Source: an uncultured Christensenella sp. (GTDB taxonomy: Bacteria > Bacillota > Clostridia > Christensenellales > Borkfalkiaceae). From it: a stretch of 64,000 bases of DNA. How positions within the stretch are numbered: position 1 is the first letter of the stretch; each line of letters starts with the position of its first letter. Both the position numbers and the translations under genes were made by a program. Positions 26,955 to 34,929 of the stretch are shown piece after piece. The stretch spans positions 1 through 64,000 of the forward strand of contig CAJUGP010000007.1 in the NCBI GenBank assembly GCA_910586365.1, read 5' to 3'. A model generated the notes under the pieces. It worked only from the letters and a program-made list of their open reading frames with translations. It did not search any database and was not told the DNA's origin.

Positions 26955-27899
26955 ATGCGCGAATTTATTACCACGCTCATTATGGTGGGCGTTATGCTCG
27001 CTTACGCCGTACCGGGGTTTATACTCGTGAAATCGAAGGCGGTAAAACCCGAAAGCATTTCGGCTTTTTCCAAAGTTCTAATGTACGTATGCCAGCCCGC
27101 GCTGACGTTTTACTCCTTTAACAAAGCCGATTTCACCCCCGCGCTCGGGCTCGATCTCATTATCTTTTTTGCGATCATCACCGCCGTGCAGCTTATTTTC
27201 CTCGGCGCGTTTTATCTGATCTTCCGCAAAAAAATGCAGGACGTACGTTACCGTATCGCCACCGTCGCCACGACCCTTTCCAACTGCTCTTTCCTCGGGA
27301 TCCCCGTGCTCGAAGCGATCTTTCCCGATTCGCCCAACGTCGCCGTTTATTCCATGATGTACTTCCTTTCCATGAGTCTTTTGGGCTGGACGCTCGTTTC
27401 CGCCATTATCACGCGCGATAAAAAGTACGTCAGCATCAAAAAAGTCGTGCTCAATCCCGCCACGCTCTCCATTCTCGCCGCCCTTCCCTTTTTCCTGACG
27501 GGCTTCAAGATCGGCGCGGAACACGGGCAGGTTTTGGCGCAAGTCGGCAACATGATCACCGTGCTTGGCAAAATGACGACGCCCCTCTGCATGCTTGTTT
27601 TGGGCATGCGGCTCGCTACCGTCAAATTCAAAAGCCTGTTTACAAGCTGGCTGCAATACCTGAGCGTGGGCGTCAATCAGCTGCTGTTCCCCCTCTGCGT
27701 TTTGGGGATTATCTATTGGCTGCCCGTAAACGCGGAACTGAAATGGTGCATGTACGTGATGTGCGCCTGCCCCGTCGCGTCGGTGGTGCAGAATTACGCG
27801 GAAATTTTAGGCGAAGGACAGGAAGCGGCAGCCGACACCGTTCTGCTCGGCGCGTTCGCCTCAATCGCCACCCTGCCTTTGTTAGCGCTGCTCCTTTGA
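26955..27899 (+). CDS. AEC-family (auxin efflux carrier-like) transporter
   Basis: 314 aa, about ten predicted membrane helices. The family pattern is present: VKSKAVKPESISAFSKVLMYVCQPALTF split across the first two helices, SNCSFLGIPVLEAIF in the middle, and CPVASVVQNYAEILGEG near the end. AEC proteins in bacteria carry organic acids such as malate. GAGG lies 8 nt before the ATG, and a weak promoter (TTGCTA 26891, TAAAAT 26914) precedes it. Single-gene unit ending at a bidirectional terminator; substrate unknown. Confidence 0.85.
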   Translation: MREFITTLIMVGVMLAYAVPGFILVKSKAVKPESISAFSKVLMYVCQPALTFYSFNKADFTPALGLDLIIFFAIITAVQLIFLGAFYLIFRKKMQDVRYRIATVATTLSNCSFLGIPVLEAIFPDSPNVAVYSMMYFLSMSLLGWTLVSAIITRDKKYVSIKKVVLNPATLSILAALPFFLTGFKIGAEHGQVLAQVGNMITVLGKMTTPLCMLVLGMRLATVKFKSLFTSWLQYLSVGVNQLLFPLCVLGIIYWLPVNAELKWCMYVMCACPVASVVQNYAEILGEGQEAAADTVLLGAFASIATLPLLALLL

Positions 27900-27907
27900 T
27901 CGGTCCA

Positions 27908-27942
27908 TAAAAAAAGGAACGCACACGCGTTCCCTTTTTTTA
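27908..27942. terminator. bidirectional terminator between converging genes
   Basis: GGAACGC and GCGTTCC around ACAC, flanked by A-run and T-run on either side, so it can serve both strands. Confidence 0.85.
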
Positions 27943-28284
27943 TTCCAAATACATTAGCATAAATAAAATGTTTTCGTTCACATATACGATCTCCTGAAAC
28001 AGCTTGTCCACTTTGAAATTGTGCTGCGTAAAGTTTACCATCAGCTCCCGAATCAAATCGTGCAGCAGCGTAAACGAAAGCTTGCGCGCGATCTTTCTTA
28101 CCTTATTCGCCGCGTAAAACGCTTCCTTATAATTTCCCGCTTCGTACGCCGTTTTGAAGATCTCAAAATTGGGATCGGCGGGATATTTGCGCACAAAGTG
28201 GGCGACGTACTCTCTCTTTTTCATCCATTTGATGATTTCTTCGTAATTGCCGCCCGTTCCCGAATAAAATAATCTGATCGTCAT
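27940..28284 (-). CDS. degenerate HPt-like protein
   Basis: 114 aa, all-helical. The central block EAFYAANKVRKIARKLSFTLLHDLIREL matches the phosphotransfer (HPt) core pattern in spacing and hydrophobic pattern (AAHxLKGxAxNLGxxxLxxL). The position of the phosphorylated His is Asn, and the HxxKG context is altered to NKVRKI. It starts 1 bp after the stop of the receiver/HD-GYP gene, so the two are surely co-expressed. It may bind the receiver domain without phosphotransfer. The assignment rests on pattern matching only. Confidence 0.6.
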   Translation of the reverse strand: MTIRLFYSGTGGNYEEIIKWMKKREYVAHFVRKYPADPNFEIFKTAYEAGNYKEAFYAANKVRKIARKLSFTLLHDLIRELMVNFTQHNFKVDKLFQEIVYVNENILFMLMYLE

Positions 28285-28285
28285 A

Positions 28286-29812
28286 TTATTCCTTAACGCC
28301 TACCTTTCCGACCACGCCGTCGAGTACGTACTCGCCGCTCGCGTTGTTATAGCTGTATTGCGTCATGACGTTGATACGGCAGGCTTGCGGTTTACCGTTC
28401 AAGCGCAGCGTACAATCGTACGCAAACGTCGGTTCTCCTTGCGTCGCTGCCGAAATCTTATCGCGCAGCGCAAGCAACGTTTCTTTTCCCGCGCAAGCGA
28501 TCAGCTTTTCGTCGTTGACGGGATCGGCGATATTGAGATCGACGCCGAGCGCTTCCGCCCGCTCGTCCATAAACGTGACGGTCGTCGGGTTGAAATAGAT
28601 TTCAAAGAGAATTTCGCCCGAAAGCGAGGCGATAAAACGACATTTTTCGCGCTCGTGCTCCAACAGATCGAGCGTGCGTTTGGAAACGACAAGCTCTTTG
28701 TGCGCAATCGCTTCCTGCGTGATACGGCTGATATCGCGCCGCGACATGCTCCCCGCCGAATTGACGCGCAGCTGCGTGCGGATTTTATCGGATACGCGTT
28801 TGAGCACGTCGAGTAAAACGGGGTTGAACACGCCGCATTCGCCGTGCAAAATCATCTCGACGGCGCGTTCATGCGTGAACGGGGGCTTATATACGCGTTC
28901 GCTCGTAAGCGCGTCGTACACGTCGGCAAGCGCGACAACCTGCGCGGAAATGGGAATTTCGTCGCCCTCAAGTCCGTCGGGATACCCGCCGCCGTCATAG
29001 CGTTCGTGATGCCAGCGGCAAATTTCCTTCGCCACCTTCAAAAGTGGCTCGTTCTGCTGATCGGGCAGCTTGCACAAAAGATCGTACCCGTAAGCCGAGT
29101 GCTTTTTCATGATTTCAAACTCTTCGGGCGTCAGCCGTCCGGGTTTATTCAGAATTTTATCGTCGATGGCGATTTTGCCGATATCGTGCAGCGCGGACGC
29201 CGTCGTGATCAAACGAATATCGTTGGACGACAATTTGTATTTATCGGTACACCGTAACAGATCTTGCAAAATGATGTCCGTCATCGTGTGGATATGTAAC
29301 ACGTGCAAGCCGCTTTCGCCGTTTCGGAATTCCACGATATGGCTCAAAACGTTGATCATGAGCGACTGTTCTTTTTCTTTTTCGTAAATCTGGTCTTCCA
29401 CCAACCCCACGAGCTTGCGCTGTTTGGCGTACAGCATAATGGTATTGAGCACCCTGCGGCGGACGACGGTCGCGTCGAACGGGCGCTGAATAAAATCGGT
29501 TGCGCCAAGCTCGTAAGCTCTTACCATATAGGAGTTGGAATTTTCCGACGAGATCATGATGACGGGGATATCTTGGATCCATTTGTAACTGTTCATAATG
29601 GCAAGCACGTTGAACCCGTCCATCCGCGGCATGACAAGATCGAGCAGCACGAGCGAAAGCTCCACGCCGTAGCTGCGCATATAGTTGACGGCTTCCACGC
29701 CGTCGCACGCCTCGATCGTTTCAAAATCTTCCGCCAATATATCCGCCAAAATCGAGCGGTTGATCTCCGAATCGTCGACGATCAATATTTTCTGTTTTTC
29801 TTTTTTATTCAT
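28286..29812 (-). CDS. response regulator with HD-GYP c-di-GMP phosphodiesterase-type output
   Basis: 508 aa from the ATG at 29812 (GGAG upstream). Residues 8-125 are a receiver domain with ILIVDDSEIN, phospho-acceptor Asp in LVLLDLVMPRMDG and Lys/Pro site altered to QRPFD. Residues 155-340 are HD-GYP: SALHDIGKIAI, HHERYDGGGYPDGL and LADVYDALTSERVY. The C-terminal 110 residues resemble a PAS-like domain (LSGEILFEIYFNP). In the receiver the conserved Lys of KPF is Arg here (QRPF), which may change activation. Expected to hydrolyse cyclic di-GMP. Pairs with the HPt-like gene downstream. Confidence 0.88.
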   Translation of the reverse strand: MNKKEKQKILIVDDSEINRSILADILAEDFETIEACDGVEAVNYMRSYGVELSLVLLDLVMPRMDGFNVLAIMNSYKWIQDIPVIMISSENSNSYMVRAYELGATDFIQRPFDATVVRRRVLNTIMLYAKQRKLVGLVEDQIYEKEKEQSLMINVLSHIVEFRNGESGLHVLHIHTMTDIILQDLLRCTDKYKLSSNDIRLITTASALHDIGKIAIDDKILNKPGRLTPEEFEIMKKHSAYGYDLLCKLPDQQNEPLLKVAKEICRWHHERYDGGGYPDGLEGDEIPISAQVVALADVYDALTSERVYKPPFTHERAVEMILHGECGVFNPVLLDVLKRVSDKIRTQLRVNSAGSMSRRDISRITQEAIAHKELVVSKRTLDLLEHEREKCRFIASLSGEILFEIYFNPTTVTFMDERAEALGVDLNIADPVNDEKLIACAGKETLLALRDKISAATQGEPTFAYDCTLRLNGKPQACRINVMTQYSYNNASGEYVLDGVVGKVGVKE

Positions 29813-29950
29813 GAAAGTCTCCTGCTTTTGTATATGCAAACGTAATCGCGAAATAATCGAATTTACACGCCGTTTTCATTTTATCACACAAATGCAAGAA
29901 AATCAAGCCCGACTTTGCGAATATTTTCGGAATTTTTTTCCATAAGACAA

Positions 29951-29979
29951 AAAAATACACCCGAACGCCGTTCGGGTGT
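29951..29979 (-). terminator. intrinsic terminator of the LRR protein gene
   Basis: ACACCCGAAC and TTCGGGTGT stem with a run of seven T on the minus strand. Confidence 0.8.
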
Positions 29980-29993
29980 CGATCCGTCTTTTC

Positions 29994-31493
29994 TTATTTT
30001 TTCAGCCGCGTTCTTCCGCCCGAGGCGATAAACTTGTCGATCGCTTCTTCCGAGGAGATCTCCCTGCGTTTTTTGTATCCCGTGCGCGACCGCACAAGCA
30101 CGAGCGCGATCGTAAGAACCACGGCAGCCAACCCCGCAACGGAAAGCATAATCAGCATGATCTGCGTCGTACGCGCCGCGCCGCCCGTGATCGTCAGCGT
30201 CGCAATGCCCGTATTCTTCCAAACGCCGTATTCTTCGCCGAGCGTCACGCTTACAAGATACGTTCCCGTGTTGACGATTTTCGTCAGCGCGCCCGCGCCG
30301 CCTTCCGCGATCGCGGAAAACCGCAGCGCGCCCCGATCGGCATACGAGTCGATCCCCAACAGCGCGCACATGACTTCGCCGTCCGCAAGCTCGAAGCCCT
30401 GTTTCTCGTATCCGTGCGAAACCGTGCGCTTTACCTCGGGCGGCAATACGGTTTTGTGCGCGTAAAGCTCGATCGTTTCGGGCTTCTCGGCGCTCTTCAA
30501 CAGCAAATCGAGCGAAGATAACGTTACTTTCTCTCGATACTGCCCGTCGGAATACCACGCCGTCGAGGCATAGCTTTCGTGCTGCGCGGGCAGATCGGTT
30601 ATGCTTGCGTTCTCCGCCCAGCCGTTATAATCTTTGCTGCCGTCATCGTCGATCCGCTCGCAGGCAAATCCTTTTCCGTATAATCTCTGCTCGGTACGCG
30701 GCGCCTGCCCTTCGATACGGAAAATCACGTCGACGAGATAGCTTGTCCGCGCGCCCGCCACGGCGTTTTCCGATACCGCGCGTTCGTAATCGGCTTTTTC
30801 GGAAAAGACGACGGTCAACCCCTCCGCCTCGGAAAAGACGTTTTTCGTTCCCGCCAACGCCGAAGAATTGACGTACGCCCATTCGAGCGCCTCGCAGCCG
30901 CCGAACGCGCCGCTTGCGACGCTCGCACAGCGCGCGGGCAGCTCCACGTTGGTCAGCGAAATGCAGTCGTTAAAACAGTTTTCGGCAAGCGTCAGCTCGC
31001 TTTCGCCCCCTTCAAAGACCACCGACCCGAGCACCCAGCAACCGCGGAACGCTTCCGCGCCGATCGCCGTTACCGTTTCGGGAAGGGTAAGAGCGGTAAG
31101 CTTGGTATCGGCAAACGCGCGCTCGCCGATCGCCGTAACGCCTGCGGGCAATACCGCAGTACGCAGCGCCGCCGCGCCCGTAAAGACGTCTGCGCCGACC
31201 GCGTAAGATACAAGGGCGCTCTGCCCTTCCTGCACGGGGATTTTATCGGGCGAAGGTAGCGTTAGATTTTTCGCCGATCCCTCGTAAGAAGTAAGCGTCC
31301 AGCTCTCCTCTGCGTAAGTAAACGTAAAACGGTTGTCGCCCTCGGTATAAACGATTTGATCGGAAGGCTGTTCGGTATTCTCCGCGCAAACGGTCTGCGC
31401 GCCGTTACACAGCGCACCGCCGACCGCAGCCGAACCGACTGCCGCCGCCAAAATCGCCGCCGAAAACAAGAAACGCTTTTTCCCTGCGAACAT
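29994..31493 (-). CDS. membrane-anchored leucine-rich-repeat (BspA-like) surface protein
   Basis: 499 aa from the ATG at 31493, chosen because GGGAGG lies 9 nt upstream; an earlier ATG overlaps that site. Signal-like helix near residues 8-30. Residues about 85-200 carry LRR_5 repeats (GVTAIGERAFADTKLTALTLP, TVTAIGAEAFRGCWVLGSVV). A beta-rich region follows, and a C-terminal membrane helix (IMLIMLSVAGLAAVVLTIAL) then a basic cytoplasmic tail ending GGRTRLKK. Such proteins mediate adhesion or surface binding; the ligand is unknown. Confidence 0.8.
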   Translation of the reverse strand: MFAGKKRFLFSAAILAAAVGSAAVGGALCNGAQTVCAENTEQPSDQIVYTEGDNRFTFTYAEESWTLTSYEGSAKNLTLPSPDKIPVQEGQSALVSYAVGADVFTGAAALRTAVLPAGVTAIGERAFADTKLTALTLPETVTAIGAEAFRGCWVLGSVVFEGGESELTLAENCFNDCISLTNVELPARCASVASGAFGGCEALEWAYVNSSALAGTKNVFSEAEGLTVVFSEKADYERAVSENAVAGARTSYLVDVIFRIEGQAPRTEQRLYGKGFACERIDDDGSKDYNGWAENASITDLPAQHESYASTAWYSDGQYREKVTLSSLDLLLKSAEKPETIELYAHKTVLPPEVKRTVSHGYEKQGFELADGEVMCALLGIDSYADRGALRFSAIAEGGAGALTKIVNTGTYLVSVTLGEEYGVWKNTGIATLTITGGAARTTQIMLIMLSVAGLAAVVLTIALVLVRSRTGYKKRREISSEEAIDKFIASGGRTRLKK

Positions 31494-31550
31494 CTTCCCG
31501 ATCCTCCCTTCGTACATCGCGCGCCGCGCGGCGCGTTAAACGGTAAAAAC

Positions 31551-31778
31551 TCAATCTAATTTCGCCAGCTCTTCGCGCAGAGCAAAGAGTTTTTCGCGCT
31601 CCTGACGAATGAGCGCGGAATAAACGCGGTAGTATTCCCTGTCCACTTCGAGCGGTTCTTCCTTTTCGAGAATGGCATCCAACAAAGCGGATTGCGAACG
31701 CATGCGTTTGAGTTCGAGCATCTCGATTTCCTGCGAACACTCTTCGATCGCTTTTTTCAATTCACGTTTTTTCGACAC
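31551..31778 (-). CDS. small coiled-coil protein, unknown function
   Basis: About 75 aa. The start chosen is a GTG at 31778 because GGAGAGG lies 9 nt before it; an ATG at 31796 overlaps that site. Nearly all helical and charged: KKRELKKAIEECSQEIEMLELKR is typical of a coiled coil. No recognised family. Lies between the LRR gene (57 bp downstream) and the MsmK-type ATPase terminator. Confidence 0.6.
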   Translation of the reverse strand: MSKKRELKKAIEECSQEIEMLELKRMRSQSALLDAILEKEEPLEVDREYYRVYSALIRQEREKLFALREELAKLD

Positions 31779-31850
31779 GGCGGCTATCCTCTCCATTTAA
31801 TTCTTATAGATTATAGCACGAAATAATCGGGTTGGCAAGTCTTTTCATAC

Positions 31851-31883
31851 AAGAAAACGGCGGACGCCGTTAAGACGTCCGCC
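31851..31883 (-). terminator. intrinsic terminator of the MsmK-type ATPase gene
   Basis: GGCGGACG and CGTCCGCC stem, followed on the minus strand by GTTTTCTTG. Confidence 0.75.
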
Positions 31884-31901
31884 GCCGATCGCATTCAGAT
31901 T

Positions 31902-33638
31902 TTACTTTTTCGGCGTCGTTTTCGTGCTCGTGCTCTTCGACGCGGGTTTCGCCGCAGGCTTCGCGGCAGGTTTTGCAGCCGTCGTCTTGGGAGCGGTCGT
32001 TTTCGCCGTCGTGGACTTCGCAGCCGTCGTTTTGGAAGCGGCGGGCTTTGCCGCAGATTTTGCCGCGGGCTTCGCCTTCGGCTCTTCTTTCGGTTCTTCC
32101 TTGACTTCTTCTTTGGGCTGTTCTTCGGCTACGGGAGCGGGCGCAGGTTCGGCGGGTTTTTCCTCAACGGGTTTTTCCTCGACGGGCGCGGGCGTTTCTT
32201 TCACGATTGCGGGAATGGGCTGCCCGACAGGAGCAGAAACGGGCTGCTCGACGGGCGCCGCAGGCGTTTCGTTCACGGGCGCGGGGGCGACGACGGGCGC
32301 CGCGGCTCCTGCCGCTTCCGCCTTTTTCTTCGCCATTTTTTCGTCGCGCTTCATTTGTTTCTTCATCTCTTTCGTGATGACGCGCGCGGCATCGATCTTC
32401 TCTTTCATTTCCTGCGGCGTAGGCGGCACGAACGCAGCGCCTTCCGCGTTTTCGGGAATGACGTCGTAATGCTCGTCGCGTTCGAGCATCGTTGCTTCGG
32501 TCACGCCGTCGAAGAGGTGAATGTGCTTCGCGTCGAACGCAAGCTCCACGATTTCGCCCAATTCCACGGTAGCGCGCGAAGATATTTTCGCGATCATCTG
32601 CGCCGCGTTATCGACGATCGAGCCTTTCTCGCTTTCGTAATCGAGGTCGCAGTAGATCTGCGTTTCCGCGCCGAGTTTTTCGATAACGTCGATCTTCGCT
32701 TTGACGATCGTATCGGGCGAATTGGAGATGAACAGGTCGTCCTCGTGAATATCTTCGGGACGGACGCCGAGCGTTACGGCTTTGCCCGTATCGAGATAAT
32801 CGCCGATGTTCTTGATCTTGGCGACGACCGCTTTGGGAAGAAGGATCTTGTTTCCGCCCACGAAGTTGACGTAAACTTTATTTCCTTCGCCCGTAAGCGT
32901 GGCGTTTTTGAAGAAGTTCATTTGCGGCGTGCCGATAAAGCCCGCCACGAAAAGGTTGATGGGATAATCGTAAAGGTTCTGCGGCGTATCCACCTGCTGC
33001 ATGAAACCGTCTTTCATAACGACGATACGCGTACCCATCGTCATAGCCTCGATCTGGTCGTGCGTAACGTAGATGAACGTCGTCGCAAGGCGGACATGCA
33101 GCTTGGAAATTTCGGTACGCATCTGCGCGCGCAGCTTTGCGTCGAGATTACTCAAAGGTTCGTCGAGAAGGAACACCTTGGGTTCGCGCACGATCGTACG
33201 TCCGAGCGCAACGCGCTGACGCTGACCGCCCGAAAGAGCCTTGGGCTTACGGGAAAGATAATCGGTGATGCCGAGGATCTCCGCCGCCGCCTTCACCTTT
33301 TCGTCGATGACTTCCTTGGGGACTTTGCGCAGCTTCAAGCCGAACGCCATGTTGTCGTAAACGGACATGTGGGGATAAAGCGCGTAGTTCTGGAAAACCA
33401 TGGCGATATCTCTGTCTTTGGGAACGACGTCGTTGACGAGCTTGCCGTCGATATACAGTTCGCCCGAAGAAATTTCTTCGAGCCCCGCTATCATGCGCAG
33501 CGTAGTCGATTTGCCGCAGCCCGAAGGTCCGACGAATACGATGAATTCCTTATCGCGGATATCCAAACAGAAATCGAACACCGCCTGGTTGCCGCCGGGG
33601 TAAATTTTATTGATACCCTTGAGTAACAGTCCTGACAT
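31902..33638 (-). CDS. sugar ABC importer ATPase (MsmK/UgpC type) with a long low-complexity tail
   Basis: 578 aa; the family is usually about 370. Walker A VGPSGCGKSTTLRM (about 36-50), Q-loop, signature LSGGQRQRVALGRTIV, Walker B VFLLDEPLSNLDA and switch His in VTHDQIEAMTMG are all present, and a TOBE domain follows. Residues about 410-578 are unique: first a charged helix (EMKKQMKRDEKMAKKK), then Pro/Glu/Ala segments, then KPAAK-type repeats like histone H1. Neither sugar importer in this window has an ATPase gene, so this protein probably energises both, and perhaps others. Own promoter and terminator; GGGAGG before the ATG. Confidence 0.9.
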   Translation of the reverse strand: MSGLLLKGINKIYPGGNQAVFDFCLDIRDKEFIVFVGPSGCGKSTTLRMIAGLEEISSGELYIDGKLVNDVVPKDRDIAMVFQNYALYPHMSVYDNMAFGLKLRKVPKEVIDEKVKAAAEILGITDYLSRKPKALSGGQRQRVALGRTIVREPKVFLLDEPLSNLDAKLRAQMRTEISKLHVRLATTFIYVTHDQIEAMTMGTRIVVMKDGFMQQVDTPQNLYDYPINLFVAGFIGTPQMNFFKNATLTGEGNKVYVNFVGGNKILLPKAVVAKIKNIGDYLDTGKAVTLGVRPEDIHEDDLFISNSPDTIVKAKIDVIEKLGAETQIYCDLDYESEKGSIVDNAAQMIAKISSRATVELGEIVELAFDAKHIHLFDGVTEATMLERDEHYDVIPENAEGAAFVPPTPQEMKEKIDAARVITKEMKKQMKRDEKMAKKKAEAAGAAAPVVAPAPVNETPAAPVEQPVSAPVGQPIPAIVKETPAPVEEKPVEEKPAEPAPAPVAEEQPKEEVKEEPKEEPKAKPAAKSAAKPAASKTTAAKSTTAKTTAPKTTAAKPAAKPAAKPASKSTSTKTTPKK

Positions 33639-33679
33639 AAAAAGGTGCCTCCCTTAACATTTATAATTTTATCGTATCT

Positions 33680-33708
33680 ATTTTACAATATTCACTGCGT
33701 TTTTACAA
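33680..33708 (-). promoter_or_regulatory. promoter of the MsmK-type ATPase gene
   Basis: Minus-strand -35 TTGTAA (33703-33708) and -10 TAAAAT (33680-33685), spacer 17 bp, about 35 bp before the start codon. Confidence 0.65.
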
Positions 33709-33787
33709 TAGTAAATTATGCTAAAAATGCGATATGAATTTGTAACGATTGCACAAATTTCCGCTTTCGCGCGAACGGGCAAAACGC

Positions 33788-33821
33788 AAAAGCTCCCGGA
33801 CAAACATTCCGAGAGCTTTTT
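33788..33821 (-). terminator. intrinsic terminator of the XRE membrane regulator gene
   Basis: AAAAGCTC...CGGA pairs with TCCG...GAGCTTTT around a short loop. It lies just beyond the stop codon. Confidence 0.7.
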
Positions 33822-33823
33822 TC

Positions 33824-34804
33824 TCATTTCTTTTTACCGCCGACCGCGCCCGCGATCGTGCTGACGATCGCGCAGACGATTCCGCCGACGGGGAACGCCA
33901 CCCAAGCGGGATGCCACGCGTTCCATATAAATCCCAACAGGAGAAACAGGGCGGTCGCCGTCAGCATGATCGCGCCGTTGATTGCGCCCGCCAAGCGCTT
34001 TTCGCCGCCTTCATTGCGTTCGCGCTCGGTTTGCTTGTTATACGATACAATATCGTATTTCGCAAACTGAATCCCGAAATACACCAATCCGCCCACAAGG
34101 AAGGAAAGCACGGCGAGGAAACACGCGACGGTATAACACGAAACTTCGTCTTCCCGATTCGGGCTTACCGCGATGATCCCCTCTTCCAACAGCGCGGAAA
34201 CGACGACGAGCGCCGCAACCGCAAGCAAGATCCCCGAAACAAGGCACGCCGTCGTAACCGCAAACTTTTTTGAAAAGGCTTTGCTTTCTTTTTCCGAAAA
34301 GGGATTTCCGATTACGGGGTACTCTTTTTGAAAACGGTCGTGCGCCATGCCGTGAATGACGAAGAAAAAGACGGCGGCGGCGACGGACAGCATCACCGCC
34401 ACGGCGCCGAGGACGGCAAACAGCTCTCCGTGCGGACCGTATTTCTCGAAGCCCGAAAGCAGTAAACACGCCGCCACGCCGAATAAAATCAAGCCGACGC
34501 CGATCGCCATGCCGCGCGAAAACTTATCCATATGCGCGGCGTACGCTTTGCCCGCCGCCTCGTCCGTCTGCGCGGAACAAATCGGTTCTTCCGCGTCCGC
34601 TTGCGTCAGATCGCGCCGCATGAGATCGTCGAGCGACACCGCGAACAGCTCGCACAGCGCAAGCAGCTTTTCGGTTTCGGGGTACGCCTCGTCCGTTTCC
34701 CATTTGGAAACCGACTGCCGCGACACGCCCAAACGGTCGGCAAGGTCTTCCTGCGTGATCTTGTCGCGCTTTCGCAAATACTGTAAATTCCTTGCGAGAA
34801 ACAT
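33824..34804 (-). CDS. XRE-family regulator fused to a multi-pass membrane domain
   Basis: 326 aa from the ATG at 34804 (GGAG 8 nt upstream). Residues 1-65 form a Cro/C1-type helix-turn-helix: LRKRDKITQEDLADRLGVSR and QSVSKWETDEAYPETEKLL. A linker of about 40 residues leads to six or seven predicted membrane helices in pairs, separated by polar loops. Such membrane-bound XRE proteins occur widely in Firmicutes and may sense membrane or cell-wall state. Monocistronic; target unknown. Confidence 0.85.
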   Translation of the reverse strand: MFLARNLQYLRKRDKITQEDLADRLGVSRQSVSKWETDEAYPETEKLLALCELFAVSLDDLMRRDLTQADAEEPICSAQTDEAAGKAYAAHMDKFSRGMAIGVGLILFGVAACLLLSGFEKYGPHGELFAVLGAVAVMLSVAAAVFFFVIHGMAHDRFQKEYPVIGNPFSEKESKAFSKKFAVTTACLVSGILLAVAALVVVSALLEEGIIAVSPNREDEVSCYTVACFLAVLSFLVGGLVYFGIQFAKYDIVSYNKQTERERNEGGEKRLAGAINGAIMLTATALFLLLGFIWNAWHPAWVAFPVGGIVCAIVSTIAGAVGGKKK

Positions 34805-34929
34805 TTTGATGCTCCTTTTTGAAAATGTGCTTTCAGTATAACCGCGCGCGTGCCGAAATTCAACCAATTTTTATTTGCAATCCCGAAAAATTTGCGCAAC
34901 TTATAGTTGCATTTGCCTAAAAACGCCGC

